Of a stretch of DNA of 13,357 nucleotides, positions 1-6,859 are shown piece after piece. Made by a program: the position numbers and the translations under genes. Origin of the DNA: an uncultured bacterium (GTDB taxonomy: Bacteria; Cyanobacteriota; Vampirovibrionia; Gastranaerophilales; Gastranaerophilaceae). Location of the stretch: assembly GCA_902765655.1 (NCBI GenBank), contig CACXAK010000051.1, positions 1-13,357 of the forward strand. The letters run 5' to 3'. The stretch's first letter is position 1; each line of letters starts with the position of its first letter. The notes under the pieces were generated by a model that ran no database searches, was not told where the DNA came from, and saw only the letters and a program-made list of their open reading frames with translations.

Positions 1-56
1 TTGTTAAAATCATATGAGCCGTTTTTTTTTTTTTTTTTGATGTCCATGTTGTCCAT
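1..56 (-). CDS. 5' end of unidentified gene with poly-lysine start, cut by window edge
   Basis: A minus-strand ATG at 56-54 opens a frame that stays open to the window edge. It reads M-D-N-M-D-I, then five lysines, then N-G-S-Y-D-F-N. A Shine-Dalgarno GGAG (complement at 65-68) lies 8 bases upstream of the ATG, and a plausible promoter lies just beyond it. The five lysines and the first two bases of the next Asn codon are encoded by a run of 17 A on the coding strand (17 T at 22-38). Any gain or loss of one base would shift the frame. A second ATG at 47-45 is an alternative start. The gene lies 247 bases downstream of dnaE in the same direction but has its own promoter-like sequence. Only 18 codons are visible, so the product cannot be named. 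Confidence 0.5.
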   Translation of the reverse strand, partial: MDNMDIKKKKKNGSYDFN

Positions 57-79
57 AATTTAAACTCCGCTATTAGAAA

Positions 80-107
80 AATATAAATAAGTTAATACAT
101 CTTTCAA
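80..107 (-). promoter_or_regulatory. Candidate sigma-70 promoter for the left-edge gene
   Basis: On the minus strand, TTGAAA (complement 102-107) is separated by 16 bases from TATATT (complement 80-85). Transcription would begin near position 72, giving a very short leader that contains the GGAG at 65-68 and then the ATG at 56. The region is very AT-rich, so chance matches are common. Confidence 0.35.
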
Positions 108-225
108 CGACATGATTAGGAAAAAACTTTAAAAATAATGAGAATATGTTAAGATATATAAACAAATATTTTAAAACCATAAATAGCATCCAAATGTTTC
201 AATGCAAAAATATTATCATTTACAT

Positions 226-253
226 AATGCCAATAAAATTATCCTTTGGCATT
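226..253 (-). other. 8-bp perfect hairpin downstream of dnaE
   Basis: AATGCCAA (226-233) and TTGGCATT (246-253) form a perfect 8-bp stem with a 12-base loop, about 50 bases past the dnaE stop codon. The position suits a 3'-end or processing structure for the dnaE transcript. Neither strand has a proper U-tract after the stem, so it is not a convincing intrinsic terminator. Apart from this hairpin and the promoter and start of the left-edge gene, nothing else is visible between 57 and 303. Confidence 0.3.
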
Positions 254-303
254 CAAGATGTAATGATTAGAATCTGGTAACCATAAATTTGAATTTAACA
301 CAA

Positions 304-3300
304 TTACCACTTTTTATCCATCGATTTGATGCTGACTTCGACTCTATCACCAAAGCCCTTATTCAGAGTGCTTACAAGCTCATTTGTCGTATTTACCCAA
401 AACATTGAAGAGGTAAGAATTTTAGATTCTCCTGTTAAATCCGACATCTTAAACATCACAGGATCTGAGCCCTTGAATTTGCACAGCATCTGTTTCAAAA
501 GCATAATTTCTTCGTATTTAAATTCATCTTTCAATTCAACAGTTACAATATTTGTATTATCAACCGGCTTTACTGTATCTACAAGAATAATCGGCGGTTC
601 ATCGTCACTTCTTCTGCTAACTTTGCCTGATACAATAATTCTCTGCTCATTTTGCATTAAATCGCCATATTCGGCAATTTTTGAATTAAACGCAAGAGTA
701 TCAATTTTACCTGTTAAATCTTCAATAGTAACAAATCTGATAAACTTCGTCGGATCTGTTTTTTGCGGAATCTGACGCGTTGCAGTGACAAGTCCGCAGA
801 TTGTAACAGACTTATCATTTTCAATATCAGGGATTTGAGAAATTTTATGTGTCATCAAAAACGGTAATTTCTCACGAATTGTTGAAAGCGGATGGCTTGT
901 GACATAAAAACCCAAAAATTCTTTTTCAAATATCTGAATCTGTCTTGCGTCATATTCTTCATCAGAACCGCCAAGATTGAATTTCGCACTATCCACAGAA
1001 ACACTGTCACCGAGCATATCAAATAAACTGCCCTGCCCGGATTCTTTCTCTTTTGCCTCTTTTGAAGCCGTTGAAACGATATAATCGATATTTTCCATTA
1101 ATTGCTTACGGCTTTTTTCAATCGATGAGAACGCTCCTGCTTTAATTAAACCTTCTAATGTGCGCTTATTGGCACATTTCACATCAACACGTTTTATAAA
1201 ATCATAAATTGAAGTAAACTCGCCGTTTTCTTCTCTCTCTTTTATAATATCGTCAACGACACCTTCCCCGACCTGTTTGATTGAAGCAAGTCCGAAACGA
1301 ATATTGTGTCCGTCCGGAGCATATTCAGAGAATGATTTATTTATATCAGGAGGAAGAACTTTGATTCCGTATTTTAAAGCTTCTTCAATATATGCCTGAG
1401 TTTTTTCCTGATCCCCGCCCACACTTGTTAACAATTCAGACAAATATTCAACGGGATAGTGACATTTTAAATATGCAGTCTGATATGCTACAAACGCATA
1501 AGCAGATGAGTGCGCACGGTTGAAACAGTATGCTGCAAAGTTTTGGATTTGTTCAAACAGAACCTTCGCGTCTTCCGGTTTCATACCGTATTTAGCAGAC
1601 CCCTCAATGAGTTTACCTTCCTGAGCAGCCATAGCTGCAGGATCCTTGTGACCCATCATACGGCGAACCTGATCTGCTTGCCCGAGAGAATAATCAGCCA
1701 TAACCTGGAAGATTTGCATAATCTGTTCCTGATAAACCATCGTTCCGTATGTATCTTTTAAAACGGGCTCCAATCTTGGATGCGGGTATGTAATGGCTTT
1801 TCGGCCATGCTTACGGTCAACAAATTCATCAACCATGCCTGAGCCCAAAGGTCCCGGACGGAACAATGCAACTAACGCACCTAAATCTTCAAATACGTCC
1901 GGTTGCAATTTTTTGACCAAATTAGTCATTCCCTGAGATTCAAGCTGGAATACCCCGACGGTTTCTCCTCGGATTAACATATCATAAGTCGGCTTATCAT
2001 CAAGAGGAATATGGTTTATGTCGACATCAATACCCTGACATTTTTTTATAAGCTTAACGGTTTTTGAAATCATTGTAAGGTTGCGCAATCCCAAAAAGTC
2101 CATTTTCAGAAGTTTCATTTTTTCAAGAATTTCTCTGTGATATTGGGTTACGACAACTCCGTCTTTACCATGCTGAACAGGTACGATTTCATCTAACGGC
2201 TTATATGAAATTATGACACCTGCGGCATGCATACCTGTTGCATTCTTAAGCCCCTCAACATGCAAAGCGGTATCAACAAGCCGTTTTACTTCTTCATCAG
2301 TATCATACAGACGCTTTAACTCCATACCTTCCTGCAAGGCATCGGAAATTTTTGCGCCCGGATCACCTGAAATTAAATCAGAAAGTTCCTTACTTCTTGC
2401 ATACGGGATATCAAAAACCCTTGCAACACTTTTCATAGCGTTGCGGGCAGCTAAAGTATTAAAGGTTATAATCTGACAAACCTTGTCAGCACCGTATTTT
2501 TGGACAACATAGTCAATAACTTCCCCGCGTTTGTCGATACAAAAGTCAGTATCAATATCAGGCATAGAGAATCTTTCCGGATTCAAAAATCTTTCAAACA
2601 ATAAATGGTGCTCAATCGGGTCCAAATCCGTAATATCAAGACAATATGCGACTAATGACCCCGCAGCAGAACCTCTGCCCGGGCCGACAGGAATATCATG
2701 AGTTTTTGCATAATGAATAAAATCCCAGGTAATGAGGAAATATGCACTAAAACCCATTTTCTGAATAATTCCGAGTTCATATTTTGCCCTGTCCTGAAGT
2801 TCTTTTGTAATTTTATCTTTACCATATTTTCGTTTCATGCCCTGAGTTACAAGGGATTCAAGATATGTATCCGTTGTGAATCCGTCAGGGACAGGAAAAT
2901 CAGGCAGCGGAGCTTTCCATTCAACAGTTATTGAGCATTTTTTACATATATCAACCGTATTTTTAATACATTCATTAAATGTTTCACCATCCATCCAACG
3001 AAATGCTTCCCGCAATTCATCAACCGTTTTTACATAAAATTCATTATTAGGAAAATGAAAACGATTCGGGTCGGTTTTAGAAGATTTTGTCTGCATACAA
3101 AGCAACGTATCATGCCAGTCTGCATCTTCTTTTTTCAAATAGTGTGAATCGTTTGTGATAATCATTTTGATGCCAAGCTCTTTGGCTAATTTTATCAACT
3201 CAGGATTCGTACGTTTCTGCTCATCAAGACCGTGATCCTGCAATTCTATATAATAATCTTCCCCAAACAAATCCTGATATTTTTTAGCAACTGCCTTTGC

Positions 3301-3819
3301 ACCCTCATAATCGGTTTTTAATAAATTCTGAATTACTTCACCTGCAAGACATGCACTGCAGCAAATTAAACCTTCATGATATTTTTCTATAAGCTCAAAA
3401 TTAATACGCGGTTTTACGTAAAAACCATCAATATGAGCTATAGAAGATAATTTTACAAGATTTTTATAACCTGTATTATTTTTTGCAAGCAAAATCAGGT
3501 GGTAACGCGGATTATGCGCCGCATTACGCTCTGATATATCACCGTCATGAACATAAAACTCCTGCCCGACGATAGGGTTGAAAGTGTTTGGCTGATACTC
3601 AGGGTCTTCCTGCATTTTTTCTTTTTCTTTTGCATTAATTTTGTCTGCCTCTATGTACAAATCCATTGCACCATACATTACACCGTGATCGGTTACGGCA
3701 ACCCCCGGCATATTGTGTTCTTTGCAGAACTTACACAAATCCCCTATTCTTATAGCCCCATCAAGCAACGAATATTCCGTGTGCAAATGAAGCGGTACAT
3801 ATTGCATTTCATCAGCCAT
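304..3819 (-). CDS. dnaE: DNA polymerase III alpha subunit DnaE
   Basis: This is the catalytic subunit of the replicative DNA polymerase (C-family). It is 1171 residues long, normal for DnaE1. An N-terminal PHP domain (about 7-220) opens with H11-L-H13-T-E-Y-S and retains T-D-H-G and T-N-D-S-H-Y. The palm carries P-D421-I-D423-T-D-F and K-M-D574-F-L-G-L-R, which hold the three catalytic aspartates. Helix-hairpin-helix sequence, then an OB fold near residues 1000-1080 and a C-terminal domain follow. The PHP metal ligands typical of proofreading-competent DnaE proteins appear present, which is an inference. The protein is continuous and has no intein. The start is either 3819 or the in-frame ATG at 3807; neither has a clear Shine-Dalgarno. 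It is transcribed away from the hepT operon. Confidence 0.97.
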   Translation of the reverse strand: MADEMQYVPLHLHTEYSLLDGAIRIGDLCKFCKEHNMPGVAVTDHGVMYGAMDLYIEADKINAKEKEKMQEDPEYQPNTFNPIVGQEFYVHDGDISERNAAHNPRYHLILLAKNNTGYKNLVKLSSIAHIDGFYVKPRINFELIEKYHEGLICCSACLAGEVIQNLLKTDYEGAKAVAKKYQDLFGEDYYIELQDHGLDEQKRTNPELIKLAKELGIKMIITNDSHYLKKEDADWHDTLLCMQTKSSKTDPNRFHFPNNEFYVKTVDELREAFRWMDGETFNECIKNTVDICKKCSITVEWKAPLPDFPVPDGFTTDTYLESLVTQGMKRKYGKDKITKELQDRAKYELGIIQKMGFSAYFLITWDFIHYAKTHDIPVGPGRGSAAGSLVAYCLDITDLDPIEHHLLFERFLNPERFSMPDIDTDFCIDKRGEVIDYVVQKYGADKVCQIITFNTLAARNAMKSVARVFDIPYARSKELSDLISGDPGAKISDALQEGMELKRLYDTDEEVKRLVDTALHVEGLKNATGMHAAGVIISYKPLDEIVPVQHGKDGVVVTQYHREILEKMKLLKMDFLGLRNLTMISKTVKLIKKCQGIDVDINHIPLDDKPTYDMLIRGETVGVFQLESQGMTNLVKKLQPDVFEDLGALVALFRPGPLGSGMVDEFVDRKHGRKAITYPHPRLEPVLKDTYGTMVYQEQIMQIFQVMADYSLGQADQVRRMMGHKDPAAMAAQEGKLIEGSAKYGMKPEDAKVLFEQIQNFAAYCFNRAHSSAYAFVAYQTAYLKCHYPVEYLSELLTSVGGDQEKTQAYIEEALKYGIKVLPPDINKSFSEYAPDGHNIRFGLASIKQVGEGVVDDIIKEREENGEFTSIYDFIKRVDVKCANKRTLEGLIKAGAFSSIEKSRKQLMENIDYIVSTASKEAKEKESGQGSLFDMLGDSVSVDSAKFNLGGSDEEYDARQIQIFEKEFLGFYVTSHPLSTIREKLPFLMTHKISQIPDIENDKSVTICGLVTATRQIPQKTDPTKFIRFVTIEDLTGKIDTLAFNSKIAEYGDLMQNEQRIIVSGKVSRRSDDEPPIILVDTVKPVDNTNIVTVELKDEFKYEEIMLLKQMLCKFKGSDPVMFKMSDLTGESKILTSSMFWVNTTNELVSTLNKGFGDRVEVSIKSMDKKW

Positions 3820-3902
3820 ATTTAAAGATTACCAAGAACAAAAATTCAAAAAAATGATTTATTAAATTGTTTTAAGATATTTTATTTATAAAAAAAATTA
3901 AA

Positions 3903-3929
3903 ATTATAAGAAAGTAACAAATTATTCAA
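3903..3929 (-). promoter_or_regulatory. Candidate promoter for dnaE
   Basis: On the minus strand TATAAT (complement 3903-3908) is preceded, after a short 15-base spacer, by TTGAAT (complement 3924-3929). This would give a leader of roughly 75 bases before the dnaE ATG. The -10 box is perfect but the spacer is short and the sequence is AT-rich. Confidence 0.3.
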
Positions 3930-3949
3930 TCTGCGCACAATGCAAAACC

Positions 3950-4025
3950 GTCATTCTGAGGGTAAAATTTTAAGATTCCACGGGCTTCGCCCTCTGAATG
4001 ACACAAAATTTTACCCGAAGAATCT
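3950..4025. repeat. Interleaved palindromic repeat element (REP/MITE-like)
   Basis: GTCATTCTGAGGG (3950-3962) pairs with CCCTCTGAATGAC (3990-4002) over 13 bases with one mismatch. GGGTAAAATTTT (3960-3971) pairs perfectly with AAAATTTTACCC (4005-4016). AGATTC (3973-3978) matches GAATCT (4020-4025). A small GGGC-TTC-GCCC hairpin (3982-3992) lies inside the first palindrome. The arms are interleaved rather than nested and share the GGG at 3960-3962, so the two large stems compete or form a pseudoknot-like fold. The GTCATTCTGAGGG / GAAGAATCT style is that of dispersed intergenic palindromes seen in many bacterial genomes. Copy number cannot be judged from this window. Confidence 0.7.
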
Positions 4026-4065
4026 GTTACTCGAATAAAACATGAGAAATATCATAAATAAAAAA

Positions 4066-4140
4066 GGTGGGCACGCTTATCGCTTTGCCCATCCTACATT
4101 GCTACATTTATTTTTACTGTTGGGTTTCACCAAACCTACA
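4066..4140. repeat. Second intergenic repeat: two small imperfect palindromes
   Basis: TGGGCA (4068-4073) and TGCCCA (4086-4091) form a 6-bp stem that extends with one bulge to GGTGGGCA/TGCCCATCC. The TGTTGGGTTT... AAACCTACA block (4118-4140) is a second imperfect palindrome. Both blocks have the form of short dispersed repeats common between genes in bacteria (GTGGGC...GCCCAC and GTAGGTT...AACCCAAC types, from memory). They sit between the 3950-4025 element and the hepT promoter. The rest of the 3820-4253 gap shows only promoters and AT-rich sequence. Confidence 0.5.
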
Positions 4141-4231
4141 ATTCTATTTTAAATTCAGAGTTTACGCCGTTTTAAATTTGGATTTACAATTCGTAATATT
4201 TACATAATTTCATTCTTTTCATATATTATTG

Positions 4232-4237
4232 TATAAT
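4232..4237 (+). promoter_or_regulatory. -10 box of the hepT-mntA-pgeF operon
   Basis: A perfect TATAAT lies 16 bases upstream of the hepT ATG. The -35 position (about 4209-4214, TTCATT) is weak. The transcript would begin around 4244 with an extremely short leader. That start would fall at the edge of the GAGG Shine-Dalgarno (4244-4247), so the leader would barely contain it. Confidence 0.5.
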
Positions 4238-4253
4238 ACTTTTGAGGTATTTT

Positions 4254-4670
4254 ATGAAAAAAAATGAACTTGATTTGACTGTATTAAAAAACAGCTTTGA
4301 AACTTTGACTCAATGCTATGAGGATTTTTGCGCCGAAAAAGATGACAAAATAAAAACTTATATCAAAGATTCATGTATAAAAAGATTTGAATATACTTAT
4401 GAAACAGCAAAAAAAATAATGAATAAATTCCTTAAAAAAGAATATGACAAAGAAGAAAAAGACTTAACTATTAACAACATATTCAGAGAGATGTTTGCTT
4501 TGGGTTTTATAGAAAACTTTGAAAATTGGGTTGATTACAGAGAAAAAAGAAACACAACATCTCACGAATATAATCTTGAAAAAACATATATTATAATGGA
4601 CATTGTTCCAAACTTTATCAAAGACATTGAATTTTTAATCAACAAACTTGAAAATACACTAGAGGACTGA
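4254..4670 (+). CDS. hepT: HEPN toxin HepT (type VII toxin-antitoxin; HI0074-like)
   Basis: This is a 138-residue, all-helical protein of the family annotated as nucleotidyltransferase substrate-binding protein (HI0074 type). It matches the family in R-F-E-Y-T-Y-E, F-R-E-M-F-A-L-G-F-I and R-N-T-T-S-H-E-Y. The last segment, R99-x4-H104-x-Y106, is the RX4HXY motif of HepT toxins. In characterised pairs Arg/His form the RNase site, and the Tyr is AMPylated by the partner MntA, which neutralises the toxin. The ATG at 4254 is preferred because GAGG (4244-4247) lies 6 bases before it; an in-frame TTG at 4242 lies ahead of that Shine-Dalgarno. The stop TGA shares its last base with the mntA start. 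Activity here is inferred from the motifs. Confidence 0.9.
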   Translation: MKKNELDLTVLKNSFETLTQCYEDFCAEKDDKIKTYIKDSCIKRFEYTYETAKKIMNKFLKKEYDKEEKDLTINNIFREMFALGFIENFENWVDYREKRNTTSHEYNLEKTYIIMDIVPNFIKDIEFLINKLENTLED

Positions 4671-4960
4671 TGATTAAAGGGATTACACAAAGCGAAGAAA
4701 AAATAATTAAAGATATTCTAAAAGATTATCCGTATGAGTTTTATTACTACGGCTCCAGAGTAAAAGGTGATTATACAAAGGGCTCGGATCTGGATATTCT
4801 TATTAAAGATGGCAAAGAAATTCAACAAAATACCATCGAAGAAATAAATTTAAAATTTAATGAAAGTATTATCCCATACAAAGTAAATTTTTCGGATTTT
4901 ACACTAATGGATAAAAATTTTTATGAACTTATAAAAGAAGATTTGGTGAAAGTTCTGTAA
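4670..4960 (+). CDS. mntA: MNT-domain antitoxin MntA (minimal nucleotidyltransferase)
   Basis: This is a 96-residue minimal nucleotidyltransferase. G28-S29 followed by ten residues and D40-L-D42 gives an exact GSX10DXD motif, the nucleotide- and metal-binding signature of MNT antitoxins. A third acidic or structural strand (residues about 68-76) follows, as usual in the family. In type VII systems this enzyme transfers AMP from ATP to the HepT tyrosine, and that tyrosine is present in the upstream partner. The start codon overlaps the hepT stop by one base, with AGAGG (4661-4665) as ribosome binding site. The stop TAA in turn shares its last A with the ATG of pgeF. The length is typical of minimal nucleotidyltransferases. 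Confidence 0.9.
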   Translation: MIKGITQSEEKIIKDILKDYPYEFYYYGSRVKGDYTKGSDLDILIKDGKEIQQNTIEEINLKFNESIIPYKVNFSDFTLMDKNFYELIKEDLVKVL

Positions 4961-5679
4961 TGTTTTATTTTGACGAAATTGGCGGAAAAAAGATTTTAAA
5001 ATCTGATTTGATTAAAAAAGCAAATGCATTTTTTACAACAAGAGAGATTTGTATATGTGACAAAGGAGAAGACAAAAATGTCGAAACAGAAAACAATAAA
5101 AAAATTATTGAAAATCACATTAAAACAAGACTTATTTCCCCAATTCAGACACACAGCGCAAATGTAGGTACAGCCATAAAAAATAAATTTGATTACCCTG
5201 ATACCGACGGTTTAATTTTGACGGATAAAAACCTTGCGATTTTTTTAAATTTTGCTGATTGCACACCATTGATTTTTTACGATGAAAAACAAAATATCGG
5301 AGCGGTTTCTCATGCCGGATGGCGTGGAACTGCGCAAAAAATCGGAGTAATAACTGCACGGAAATTAATCGACGAGTTTGGTTCAAATCCGAGAGATATT
5401 TGTGTTTTAATCGGCCCTGCAATTTGCGGGAATTGCTATGAAGTCGGGATAGATGTTTATAATCATTTTAGTCCGTCATTCCTGCCGCCTGCACCTGAAC
5501 AAACAAAAAATATTAAAATTGATTTAAAAGAAATTAATAGAAAACAATTAACCCAAATCGGGATAGAAAAAATTGATATTTGCCCTTATTGTACTTGTTG
5601 TGATAATGAATATTTTTATTCTTACCGCAAAGAAAACGGCACAACATTAAGACACAGTGCAGTTTTAAAATTAAAATAA
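4960..5679 (+). CDS. pgeF: Peptidoglycan editing factor PgeF (YfiH / laccase-domain family)
   Basis: This is a 239-residue cytoplasmic protein of the YfiH family, once annotated as polyphenol oxidase or multicopper laccase. E. coli PgeF removes the wrong amino acid from UDP-MurNAc-L-Ser so that it does not enter peptidoglycan. Family signatures appear in order: Q-T-H65-S, D-T-D-G-L, F-A-D-C101-T-P, H118-A-G-W-R-G-T, G-P-A-I-C-G-N-C-Y-E-V-G, and C-T-C-C followed by F-Y-S-Y-R. H65, C101 and H118 are the expected zinc/catalytic triad. The ATG overlaps the mntA stop by one base (TAATG) and has only a weak Shine-Dalgarno, so it is probably translated by reinitiation after mntA. It is complete and close to the usual length of about 240-250. 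Confidence 0.93.
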   Translation: MFYFDEIGGKKILKSDLIKKANAFFTTREICICDKGEDKNVETENNKKIIENHIKTRLISPIQTHSANVGTAIKNKFDYPDTDGLILTDKNLAIFLNFADCTPLIFYDEKQNIGAVSHAGWRGTAQKIGVITARKLIDEFGSNPRDICVLIGPAICGNCYEVGIDVYNHFSPSFLPPAPEQTKNIKIDLKEINRKQLTQIGIEKIDICPYCTCCDNEYFYSYRKENGTTLRHSAVLKLK

Positions 5680-5700
5680 CTATTAACATTTGTAAAAATA

Positions 5701-5725
5701 TTGCTATATTTGTAGCAAAATTTTT
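5701..5725 (+). terminator. Possible weak intrinsic terminator after pgeF
   Basis: TTGCTA (5701-5706) and TAGCAA (5713-5718) form a 6-bp stem with a 6-base loop. It is followed by AA and five T, about 20 bases after the pgeF stop. The stem is short and AT-rich, so termination would be weak. Confidence 0.35.
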
Positions 5726-5775
5726 ATGGAAATGATATTTATAAAATGTAGTAAGGTCAGAAGGTGTGTGATTTT

Positions 5776-6150
5776 ATGAAAAAATTTTTATTATTACTTG
5801 CAATTTTTGTATTTGCCGCTTTGGAAGCGAATGCATCAACAGCGTATGTAAAATTCAATAATGCCGGTTCACCTGTTACTGTTTCGAGAGGATATAGCGC
5901 TCCAATTAATATCAGATCTCCAGAGGTGAATAATTATTCCAGACCTGCAAGAACGGTTGTTCCTGCTCGCCCTGTAGTACCTTATGGTTACAGATCAAGA
6001 TATGCATATATGCCGCCAATGCCATATTACAATTATCCTGTTCCGGTTCACACCGCAGAAGCAACGCAACCTTCAAGGTTAGATAGCAGCAGCGCTCCGT
6101 CTATTCCTACCAAAAGCTACAAAATGAACGGCGTTACTTATTATAACTAA
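5776..6150 (+). CDS. Small secreted Pro/Tyr-rich protein of unknown function
   Basis: This is a 124-residue protein. It begins M-K-K-F-L-L-L-L and continues with a hydrophobic core ending in E-A-N-A-S, a classical Sec signal peptide with probable cleavage after A-N-A (about residue 21). The mature part is low in charge and rich in Pro, Tyr, Arg and Ser. It has P-A-R-P-V-V-P-Y-G-Y-R-S-R-Y and P-P-M-P-Y-Y-N-Y-P tracts between about residues 50 and 80, and ends K-S-Y-K-M-N-G-V-T-Y-Y-N. No enzyme motif is visible. An extracellular, periplasmic or surface-associated role is inferred. The ATG at 5776 is preferred because it starts the signal peptide and AGAAGG lies upstream at 5759-5764 (11-base spacing); a GTG at 5764 would add four residues. 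I do not recognise the family. Confidence 0.75.
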   Translation: MKKFLLLLAIFVFAALEANASTAYVKFNNAGSPVTVSRGYSAPINIRSPEVNNYSRPARTVVPARPVVPYGYRSRYAYMPPMPYYNYPVPVHTAEATQPSRLDSSSAPSIPTKSYKMNGVTYYN

Positions 6151-6216
6151 TTTTTCCTCTATCATTTGCAAAAGATTCTTTTCTGTAAGATAATTGAATT
6201 ACAGAAGGGATATATA

Positions 6217-6849
6217 ATGGCAAATATTTTAGTATATGAACTTGACGGAAAGATTTATATAAATCTTACAAACAAATGCACAAATGATTGTATTTTTTGC
6301 TTAAGAAAAGACAAAGACGATGTAAAAGGTCAGCAGTTGTGGCTGGATAATGAGGACTCAACAGCAGATGATGTAGCTGCTCAATATGAAGAAATTCTTC
6401 GGCTAAAACCCTGCAATGATAACAGTGAAGTTATTTTTTGCGGATACGGAGAGCCGCTGCTTAAATTAAACGTACTCAAAGAAGTAGCAAAATACATCAA
6501 AAAAAATTATCCGCAAACAAAAACCAGAATAAATACAAACGGTCATGCAAACTATGTATACAAAAGAAATATTGTTCCGGAATTAAAAGGATTGATTGAT
6601 GTTATTTCAGTAAGCTTAAACGGAGAATCATCCGAAGAATACAATGAACTTTCTCAACCCAACTTCGATAATGCTTATGACGAAGTTAAAAAGTTTATAA
6701 AAGAATGTTCTGATAACGGATTTGAAACTATTGCAAGTGTTGTCGACGGCTACAAAGGACGACATTTGAATCTTGAAAAGTGTGAAAAAATTGCAACAGA
6801 ATTGGGTGCAAAATTCAGAGTGCGAGAATGGATTCCTAACGGATACTAA
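6217..6849 (+). CDS. Radical SAM protein, TatD-associated type
   Basis: This is a 210-residue radical SAM enzyme. The C21-x3-C25-x2-C28 motif (C-T-N-D-C-I-F-C) binds the [4Fe-4S] cluster that cleaves S-adenosylmethionine. G-Y-G-E-P follows in the position of the GGE motif, then R-I-N-T-N-G-H and V-S-L-N-G strands of the partial TIM barrel. The N-terminal Y-E-L-D-G-K-I-Y-I-N-L-T-N-K-C-T-N-D-C style and short length match the family annotated as TatD-associated radical SAM protein. No tatD gene is visible here, and the substrate is unknown. The ATG at 6217 is chosen because AGAAGGGA (6203-6210) lies 6 bases before it; an upstream TTG extension from 6166 is rejected. The next gene's Shine-Dalgarno overlaps this stop codon, so the two are probably co-transcribed. 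Confidence 0.82.
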   Translation: MANILVYELDGKIYINLTNKCTNDCIFCLRKDKDDVKGQQLWLDNEDSTADDVAAQYEEILRLKPCNDNSEVIFCGYGEPLLKLNVLKEVAKYIKKNYPQTKTRINTNGHANYVYKRNIVPELKGLIDVISVSLNGESSEEYNELSQPNFDNAYDEVKKFIKECSDNGFETIASVVDGYKGRHLNLEKCEKIATELGAKFRVREWIPNGY

Positions 6850-6859
6850 GGAGTGATTT

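Noticed and set aside
226..253. Intrinsic terminator for dnaE
   Set aside because: The 8-bp stem is good, but no U-tract follows in the direction of dnaE transcription, so it is kept only as a hairpin.
3950..4140. CRISPR array or riboswitch in the dnaE-hepT gap
   Set aside because: There are no regularly spaced direct repeats and no conserved riboswitch core; the structure is inverted repeats of two different families.
4960..5679. Annotation as a multicopper laccase
   Set aside because: The YfiH-type motifs and small size identify PgeF; true multicopper oxidase copper sites are absent.
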